Part shown: in pieces, positions 5,314-10,156 of the stretch | Position numbering within the stretch: the first letter of the stretch is position 1 | Layout of the letters: every line of letters starts with the position of its first letter | Source of the DNA: Alphaproteobacteria bacterium | GTDB taxonomy: Bacteria; Pseudomonadota; Alphaproteobacteria; Rickettsiales; UBA8987 | Direction of reading: 5' to 3' | DNA: 10,156 nt | NCBI GenBank assembly: GCA_003531345.1 | Contig: DQGZ01000072.1 | Location: 1-10,156, forward strand | Position numbers and translations under genes: made by a program | The notes under the pieces: model-generated | What the model was told of the DNA's origin: nothing | The model's input: the letters and a program-made list of their open reading frames with translations, nothing else | Databases searched by the model: none

Positions 5314-5381
5314 GGGGTTAGGTATTAGGGGGGGAGGGAATTAAAGACACTGGCTTAAGCTAATTCCTAATTCCTAACCCC
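5314..5381. repeat. Long inverted repeat in the ilvB upstream region
   Basis: GGGGTTAGGTATTAGG (5314-5329) pairs with CCTAATTCCTAACCCC (5366-5381) with one mismatch; one more A-T pair extends it outward (5313/5382). The loop is 36 bases. The arms are oppositely oriented pieces of a heptamer repeat, the left one being the end of repeat copy B. In an ilvB transcript starting upstream of it, this could fold close to the start codon. Confidence 0.6.
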
Positions 5382-5390
5382 TAATTCCTA
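5360..5390 (+). repeat. Heptamer tandem repeat, (CTAATTC)n-like, just before ilvB
   Basis: Four 7-base units in register (CTAATTC, CTAATTC, CTAACCC, CTAATTC) plus CTA end 6 bp before the ilvB ATG at 5397. The same heptamer type occurs in reverse orientation at the ends of both 121-bp repeats (GGGTTAG GTATTAG). Confidence 0.75.
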
Positions 5391-5396
5391 GATAAA

Positions 5397-7169
5397 ATGA
5401 CCTGCTTTGATAATCCACAGAACGGCGCAGAACTAGTATTAAACACTTTGTATGACCTTGGTGTTGAGGTCATTTTTGGTTACCCTGGCGGTGCAGTGTT
5501 GCCGCTTTATGATGCTTTATTTAAACAAAACAAAATTCGCCACATCCTTGTTCGCCATGAGCAGGGTGCAGCCCACGCAGCAGAAGGTTATGCACGCTCC
5601 ACTGGTAAAGTTGGCTGCGTGTTAGTTACCTCTGGTCCAGGTGCTACCAACACTGTTACAGGCCTTGCGGATGCCATGCTTGACTCAATACCGATAGTTG
5701 TTTTAACAGGGCAGGTTGCAACCCACCTTATCGGTTCTGATGCTTTTCAGGAAGCTGACACAGTAGGAATAACTATGAGTTGTACAAAACATAATTATCT
5801 GGTCAAAAAACCTGAGGATCTGCAAAATACTATTCGTGAAGCGTTCTATGTTGCTAAGTCTGGTCGCCCAGGTCCTGTAGTGATTGACCTTCCGAAGGAT
5901 ATTCAATTACAGCAACCAAAATTTTCAGTAACGGAAAAATTAAGGGCGCATCGTTCTTATGTTCCGCCAACAACGGCCTCAGAAGATGCAATTGAAACCG
6001 CAATAAACCTTATAGCAAATGCTAAAAAGCCTGTGTTTTACACTGGTGGTGGCATGGTAAATTCTGGTTCGGAAGCTTGTGAGGCACTGGTTGAATTCGT
6101 TAAACTTACTGGTTATCCGATAACCTCAACATTAATGGGGCTTGGTGCTTACCCAACATCTGATGTACAATTTTTGAAAATGCTTGGTATGCACGGCAGC
6201 CTTGAGGCAAACATGGCAATGGCAAATTGCGACGTTATGATAAACATCGGTGCTCGTTTTGATGACCGTATAACAGGCAGGAAAGATGCTTTTTCAGTGG
6301 GTTCAAAAAAGATCCATGTGGATATTGACCCTTCATCAATAAGTAAAAACATTAAGGCTGATGTTCATGTTGTGGGTGATGCAAAACTAGTTATAAAACA
6401 ATTCATTGAGGCTTGGAAAAAGAAGAATCTGCATACTGATGAAGTAGCCCTCAAAAAATGGTGGAAGGAGATAGAAGGGTGGAGAGCACAGAAATCTTTT
6501 GCTTACAAACCATCTAACCAGCTGCCTCGTCCGCAGGAAGTTCTGGATAAATTAAACACATTATTAAAAAAAGAGAAAGACTATTTCATCACAACAGATG
6601 TGGGGCAGCACCAGATGTGGGCCGCCCAATATCTGGACTTTAACCAGCCAAATCGCTGGATGACCTCAGGTGGCTTAGGAACAATGGGTTATGGCTTGCC
6701 AGCTGCAATCGGTGTTCAGATAGCGCACCCAGATAAACAGGTTATCTGCGTTACTGGTGACGCATCAATACTAATGAATATGCAGGAATTCTGCACCGCA
6801 GTGCAATATCGCCTACCAGTAAAGATACTTATATTGAATAACGGCTACATGGGTATGGTTCGCCAATGGCAGGAATTATTCCACGGAGATAGGAAAAGTG
6901 AAAGTTATGTTGAAGCACTGCCTGATTTTGTAAAACTTGCCGAAGCTTTAGGCATGAAAGGTATGCGCTGTGACAAGCCAACCTCTATTGACGAAGCCTT
7001 AAAGCAAATGCTTGCCCATAATGGCCCAGTGATAATGGATATGATATCTGATAAGGCAGAAAATGTTTACCCGATGATACCAGCGGGCGCAGCACATTAT
7101 GAGCTGAAATTAAACCCAGACAGCCCTGACATCAAAGTTGACGCCGCAGAAGCCGCAAAACAAGTTTAG
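5397..7169 (+). CDS. ilvB: Acetolactate synthase (AHAS) large, catalytic subunit
   Basis: A thiamine-diphosphate enzyme that condenses two pyruvates to 2-acetolactate (valine/leucine route) or pyruvate with 2-ketobutyrate (isoleucine route), with FAD as cofactor. All three domains are present in 590 residues, the normal length. The N-terminal PYR domain has GYPGGAVLPLYDAL and catalytic Glu55 in RHEQGAAHAAEGYAR. A central FAD-binding domain has GARFDDRITG. The C-terminal PP domain carries the ThDP/Mg motif GDA (454-456) through NN (481-482), then GYMGMVRQWQELF. The C-terminus is complete. ATG 5397 aligns with family starts (NGAELVLNTLYDLGVEVIFG), though only a weak AGATAAA-type ribosome binding site precedes it. 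The regulatory subunit gene ilvN and ilvC, which usually follow, are not in the window; 488 bp of repeats follow instead. Other ThDP enzymes of the family (glyoxylate carboligase, sulfoacetaldehyde acetyltransferase) are less likely given the AHAS-typical motifs. Confidence 0.95.
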   Translation: MTCFDNPQNGAELVLNTLYDLGVEVIFGYPGGAVLPLYDALFKQNKIRHILVRHEQGAAHAAEGYARSTGKVGCVLVTSGPGATNTVTGLADAMLDSIPIVVLTGQVATHLIGSDAFQEADTVGITMSCTKHNYLVKKPEDLQNTIREAFYVAKSGRPGPVVIDLPKDIQLQQPKFSVTEKLRAHRSYVPPTTASEDAIETAINLIANAKKPVFYTGGGMVNSGSEACEALVEFVKLTGYPITSTLMGLGAYPTSDVQFLKMLGMHGSLEANMAMANCDVMINIGARFDDRITGRKDAFSVGSKKIHVDIDPSSISKNIKADVHVVGDAKLVIKQFIEAWKKKNLHTDEVALKKWWKEIEGWRAQKSFAYKPSNQLPRPQEVLDKLNTLLKKEKDYFITTDVGQHQMWAAQYLDFNQPNRWMTSGGLGTMGYGLPAAIGVQIAHPDKQVICVTGDASILMNMQEFCTAVQYRLPVKILILNNGYMGMVRQWQELFHGDRKSESYVEALPDFVKLAEALGMKGMRCDKPTSIDEALKQMLAHNGPVIMDMISDKAENVYPMIPAGAAHYELKLNPDSPDIKVDAAEAAKQV

Positions 7170-7250
7170 TTTGCTGTTTTTTCTCTAGTTCTTCCCCTGC
7201 TTGGCGAACGAGGAGTTAGAGCTTGATTTCTTACGTGAAGGTTTAACGCC

Positions 7251-7288
7251 TTAGCTCCCTCTCCTATGGGAGAGGGATGGGGTGAGGG
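7251..7288 (+). repeat. GC-rich palindromic intergenic repeat with CCCTCTCC/GGAGAGGG stem
   Basis: An 8-bp perfect stem (7257-7264 with 7269-7276, loop TATG) is followed by ATGGGGTGAGGG. Repeats of this type (CCCTCTCCC...GGGAGAGGG...GGGGTGAGGG) are recalled from intergenic regions of many proteobacteria. There is no T run after the stem on +, so termination of ilvB transcripts is only possible, not shown. Confidence 0.65.
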
Positions 7289-7319
7289 CATGAAATCCTA
7301 TGGCAATCAATCCCAACTG

Positions 7320-7453
7320 CGTCATTGCGAGGAGCGATAGCGACGCGGCAATCCATCCTTAGAATACAAATACACTTTAGAATTATTATACTACATTCTT
7401 ACGAGTACAGGCTTACCTTCCGATGGATTGCTTCGCATATGCTCGCAATGACG
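7320..7453. repeat. 134-bp palindromic intergenic element with CGTCATTGCGAG ends
   Basis: The outer arms CGTCATTGCGAG (7320-7331) and CTCGCAATGACG (7442-7453) are perfect 12-bp complements. The inner arms GCAATCCATC (7348-7357) and GATGGATTGC (7422-7431) are perfect 10-bp complements. Between them the arms are imperfect (16 versus 10 bases), and the 64-bp centre is AT-rich and non-coding. Elements with this CGTCATTGCGAG...GCAATCC consensus are, from memory, widespread non-autonomous intergenic repeats in several bacterial groups, including Rickettsia-like alphaproteobacteria. No target-site duplication is obvious. Confidence 0.85.
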
Positions 7454-7504
7454 GTTTTGGGCAGTTTTTTCAAAAACTCGGGGGACGGCAGTAAGCTGGA
7501 TTAC

Positions 7505-7551
7505 TCTCGTCACCCTCTCCTACACCTCTCCCGCAAGCAGGGGGAAACTAA
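7505..7551 (-). repeat. Second, inverted and degraded copy of the GGGAGAGGG-type repeat
   Basis: Read on the minus strand, this stretch (TTTCCCCCTGCTTGCGGGAG followed by AGGTGTAGGAGAGGGTGACG) lines up with 7251-7288 with substitutions and small insertions. The two copies thus flank the CGTCATTGCGAG element in opposite orientations. Confidence 0.5.
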
Positions 7552-7657
7552 AGCTTAAATCAATAGCTTGATTAATTTTTCTAAATTGCCGTGGAACTAA
7601 CTGCTAGACTATTACTGATAATTTCATTATTCAGACCATATCAAACTAAATATCAAG

Positions 7658-9403
7658 ATGTTCATAGCTGAGTATAAGTCAACCCTGATAAGGATAGTAA
7701 AGGAAATAATAATGCCTTCATGGGTGAGGGTTGCGGTCGCCATTTTTTTAATGATGCTGATAGCGGCAACCAATTCATTCCAGGCACTTCTGATCCAGCC
7801 TGCGGTTGATAATACCCTTTTTAATACCGCAACTGACAATACCCTATACCAGATACCCATCATGATAATTGTTGTAACCTTGATGAAAGGTATAGCAATG
7901 TATTACCAGCAGGTTTTAAGCGCTTCAACCGCAGCAATGATAAATAACCAGATACGTCTTCGGCTTTACTCCTCCTTCATAAGATATGACATAGCAGACC
8001 ATAATAACAGCTCATCTGCAAAGATGATATCATTACTGGTAAATGACATTAACGGCATGATGGGTGCCATAAACCTGCTTATATCAGGGGTGTTTAAAAA
8101 CCTGTTCTCAGCGGTGTTTTTAATAGCAGTGATGGCATATATGAATTTAAAGCTAACATTGATAGCCCTTATAGCCCTGCCTTTGGCGATAGTACCTTTT
8201 GCAATAGTTTATCGTAAGATAAATAAATATACCAAGCAGAATCAGGAGCAGTTGGAAATGTTCACTGTAGTTGCTGATGATGGTTTGCGTGCTGTTCGGC
8301 TGGTTAAATCTATCAATGCAGAAAATTATGAAATAGGCAGGCTGCAAAGATCCCTTAATGGTTTGTATAGGATAATGTGGCGCATAGCCCGTGTTTCCAA
8401 TATTCCATCGCCACTTAATGAAACGCTTATAGGCGTGGGTACGGCCGCAGTTTTATTTTACGGCGGCTCACTGGTTATGAGTGGTAATGCCACCCCAGGA
8501 AGTTTTTTTGCATTTTTTGCAGCGCTGATGATGGCATATAAGCCATTAAAATCTGTTGGGGGGTTAGGTTCACAGCTGCAAATATGCTTGATATGCGCTG
8601 GCAGGGTTTTTAATGCTATAGATAAAAAACCTAAAATAACTGATGCTGAAAATGCAAAAAAGCTTGAGAATGTAAAAGGCAATATCAGTTTTGATAATGT
8701 AGGCTTTTCATACCGTGAAGGGGTAAAAGCGCTTGATGACATATCATTCAATGTTGAGGCGGGAAAACATTACGCCTTTGTGGGGCATTCTGGTGGGGGT
8801 AAATCCACTATCATGAGTTTGCTGCTGCGTTTTTATGATGTAACCTCGGGTGCAATAAAAATAGAAGGGCAGGATATAAGGTCGGTAACCCTGCAATCCC
8901 TACGTGATAACATATCATATGTAGGGCAGGACGTTCAGCTTTTTGACCTGACAGTTAAGGAAAATATACTTTATGCAAAACAAAATGCCACTGATGAGGA
9001 AATAATTGATGCCGCAAAAATGGCAGAAGCTCATGAGTTTATAATCCAGATGCCAAACGGCTATGCAAGCCCTGTGGGGCAGAATGGTCAAAAGCTTTCG
9101 GGTGGTCAAAGGCAGCGCATCTCAATTGCCCGTGCAATACTCAAGAATTCGCCGATATTGCTACTTGATGAGGCAACCTCAGCGCTGGACCCCATATCAG
9201 AAAGTTTGATACAGAAGGCACTTACAAAACTTATGGAGGGCAGAACCACTTTAACAATTGCCCATAGGCTTTCTACCGTAATAAAAGCAGACAGGATATT
9301 TGTGATGCAGTCAGGTAAAATAGTGGAGCATGGAACCCATAATGAGTTGATGGAAAAAGGAACTCTTTACAAGGACTTATATTCAACACAGTTTCAGGAG
9401 TAG
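7658..9403 (+). CDS. ABC exporter, fused permease/ATPase (MsbA-like)
   Basis: A half-transporter expected to work as an inner-membrane homodimer and flip a lipid or other hydrophobic substrate; lipid A core (MsbA) is the most likely role in a Gram-negative cell, but the substrate is not readable. Six membrane segments lie at roughly 23-46, 66-84, 143-162, 166-185, 256-275 and 281-299. The ATPase domain follows, with Walker A GHSGGGKST (376-384), Q-loop Gln424 (YVGQD), signature LSGGQ (480-484), Walker B ILLLDEA with catalytic Glu505, D-loop SALD, and H-loop His536 (AHRLS). All key residues are intact and the length (581) is typical. The ATG at 7658 is the first start after an upstream in-frame stop (7619-7621). 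It is convergent with the AIM24-family gene, with 41 bp between the stops. Confidence 0.92.
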   Translation: MFIAEYKSTLIRIVKEIIMPSWVRVAVAIFLMMLIAATNSFQALLIQPAVDNTLFNTATDNTLYQIPIMIIVVTLMKGIAMYYQQVLSASTAAMINNQIRLRLYSSFIRYDIADHNNSSSAKMISLLVNDINGMMGAINLLISGVFKNLFSAVFLIAVMAYMNLKLTLIALIALPLAIVPFAIVYRKINKYTKQNQEQLEMFTVVADDGLRAVRLVKSINAENYEIGRLQRSLNGLYRIMWRIARVSNIPSPLNETLIGVGTAAVLFYGGSLVMSGNATPGSFFAFFAALMMAYKPLKSVGGLGSQLQICLICAGRVFNAIDKKPKITDAENAKKLENVKGNISFDNVGFSYREGVKALDDISFNVEAGKHYAFVGHSGGGKSTIMSLLLRFYDVTSGAIKIEGQDIRSVTLQSLRDNISYVGQDVQLFDLTVKENILYAKQNATDEEIIDAAKMAEAHEFIIQMPNGYASPVGQNGQKLSGGQRQRISIARAILKNSPILLLDEATSALDPISESLIQKALTKLMEGRTTLTIAHRLSTVIKADRIFVMQSGKIVEHGTHNELMEKGTLYKDLYSTQFQE

Positions 9404-9444
9404 AAGTTGGTAGGGTAATAGGCAAGTATAGATTTAAAATCTCA

Positions 9445-10156
9445 TCACCCCTTATTCGCCGCTAATACCCGTAGAGTATCCTGAACAAATAGCCCAGAAA
9501 GACGATAATATGGCAGGGATTGTATCCATACTCTGCCTGGACCAGTTACAGTGGTTAAAAATAACTCCTCACCGCCGAAGAGCATGTTTTTTAAACCCTT
9601 AACCATTTGAATATCATAATCCATGTTTGCCTGAAAGCCAACCAGCGATCCAGTATCAATGTAAAGGCTTTCTCCTGCCTCTAGCACCCGTTCTTCAATT
9701 GCACCGCAAGCGTGGATAAATGCAATGCCCTCACCAGAAAGTTTCTGCATGATAAAACCTTCGCCGCCAAACATACCAAAACCGATTTTGCGGGAAAAGC
9801 CCATTTCAATAGCAACACCTTTTTGGCCGCATAAAAAACTACCCCGCTGGAGGTATATTGAGCCAGTGTCATTTAAATTCACCGCATTTATTTTTCCAGG
9901 GTAATTACCTGCGAAGGCAACTGATTTCGGGTTATGGTGATTATTAGTGTAAAATGCAAAAAAGAAACCTTCACCAGAAATATAACGCTTGCCCAACCCC
10001 ATCATAGTACCAAAAAAGCCAGAGTGTTTTTCAGAGCCATCACCCATTTTGGTGCTCATCTGCACGCCTTCTTCCATATACATCATGGCACCAGCTTCAC
10101 AGAATACGGTTTGCCCTGACTGCAAAATGCACTCCACATATTGCATATCCGCACCT
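9445..10156 (-). CDS. AIM24 / TIGR00266-family protein, 5' end outside window
   Basis: The frame stays open to the right edge and residues before the ATG at 10146 (GAD-MQYVE) fit the family's conserved opening, so the true start is probably a few codons outside the window; 236 residues are visible. Typical family features are the EAGAMMYMEEGVQM stretch, Gly-rich turns (HSGFFGTMMGLGKRYISGEG, GKINAVNL, GFGMFGGEGFIMQKLSGEG), GESLYIDTGSLVGF, and the final TTVTGPGRVWIQSLP. The fold is a beta-prism related to TRAP-like proteins. Yeast Aim24 is mitochondrial and linked to MICOS; bacterial members have no settled function. There is no signal peptide and no membrane segment in the visible part. The stop is TGA at 9445-9447. 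Confidence 0.9.
   Translation of the reverse strand, partial: GADMQYVECILQSGQTVFCEAGAMMYMEEGVQMSTKMGDGSEKHSGFFGTMMGLGKRYISGEGFFFAFYTNNHHNPKSVAFAGNYPGKINAVNLNDTGSIYLQRGSFLCGQKGVAIEMGFSRKIGFGMFGGEGFIMQKLSGEGIAFIHACGAIEERVLEAGESLYIDTGSLVGFQANMDYDIQMVKGLKNMLFGGEELFLTTVTGPGRVWIQSLPYYRLSGLFVQDTLRVLAANKG

Larger units (their letters stand above)
5214..5334 (-). repeat. 121-bp upstream repeat, copy B (before the caspase-like gene)
   Basis: Matches 3113-3233 except at one base (G5244). It ends 4 bp before the ATG at 5209, so the duplicated unit is exactly the 5' regulatory region and leaves out the coding sequence. Its far end holds a G7 run (5328-5334). It sits between this gene and the divergent ilvB, so it may also influence ilvB; a weak + strand promoter-like pair, TTGCAA (5300-5305), N17, TATTAG (5323-5328), lies in it. 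Confidence 0.95.
7170..7657. other. 488-bp non-coding region packed with palindromic repeats
   Basis: No credible gene is present; the open frame at 7325-7558 runs straight through repeat arms. From left to right: a T-rich start after the ilvB stop; a possible weak hairpin (7183-7194 with 7210-7221, several G-U pairs); a GGGAGAGGG-type repeat (7251-7288); the CGTCATTGCGAG palindromic element (7320-7453); an AGTTTTT/AAAAACT inverted repeat around 7463-7478; a second, inverted GGGAGAGG-type repeat (7505-7551); and about 100 bp of AT-rich leader before the ABC transporter. No convincing promoter stands out there. Confidence 0.7.

Noticed and set aside
7183..7221. Terminator of ilvB
   Set aside because: The stem needs several G-U pairs, has a large loop and is not followed by a T run; kept only as a note in the intergenic entry.
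7325..7558. Open frame of 77 codons between ilvB and the ABC transporter
   Set aside because: It is read entirely through palindromic repeat arms and has no protein-like features.
8458..8751. Minus-strand open frames inside the ABC transporter and ilvB genes
   Set aside because: They are antisense shadows of strongly conserved coding sequence and lack protein-like motifs.
1..10156. CRISPR array, tRNA, rRNA
   Set aside because: No regularly spaced direct repeats of 25-40 bases and no recognisable tRNA or rRNA sequence were seen on reading both strands.

Overview
The window looks like a piece of an AT-rich bacterial chromosome. A host-associated alphaproteobacterium (Rickettsiales-like or similar) is my best guess. 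This rests on weak cues: low GC, abundant palindromic intergenic repeats with CGTCATTGCGAG ends, perfect TTAA-N7-TTAA (CtrA-type) boxes in two upstream regions, and a predicted caspase-like/ankyrin-like protein. No rRNA, tRNA, CRISPR array or insertion sequence is visible, so the taxonomy is inference.

Layout, left to right. (1) The 3' part of a PfkB-family sugar/nucleoside kinase gene (+), cut by the left edge, followed 4 bp later by a small gene for an 81-aa unknown protein (+). (2) pyrH, UMP kinase (-), convergent with the small gene; a hairpin terminator spans both stop codons. (3) A 294-bp spacer with the likely pyrH promoter, a partial repeat copy and a 14-bp palindrome. (4) A divergent ECF-like sigma factor gene (-). 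(5) A 633-aa protein gene (-) whose N-terminal domain carries the His-Gly / hydrophobic-strand-Cys signature of clan CD (caspase-like) peptidases, followed by a helical, partly ankyrin-like region. (6) ilvB, acetolactate synthase catalytic subunit (+), without an adjacent ilvN. (7) A 488-bp non-coding stretch with nested palindromic repeats. (8) An MsbA-like ABC exporter (+). (9) An AIM24/TIGR00266-family protein (-), convergent with the exporter and cut by the right edge.

The most interesting part is 2311-5396. The sigma-factor gene and the caspase-like gene are each preceded by the same 121-bp sequence (3113-3233 and 5214-5334), with one substitution. Each copy carries, on the minus strand and pointing into its gene, a near-consensus promoter (TTTACA-N17-TATATT), a CtrA-type box overlapping the -10/start region, and three spaced TTGCAAT/ATTGCAA heptamers just upstream of -35. 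A shortened third copy supplies the -35 region of the likely pyrH promoter. The sequence therefore suggests a small co-regulated unit: an orphan alternative sigma factor plus a putative caspase-like effector, wired by a copied promoter cassette.

The rest is ordinary housekeeping (pyrimidine nucleotides, branched-chain amino acids, lipid export). Its base composition is visibly less AT-rich than that of the sigma-factor and caspase-like genes.
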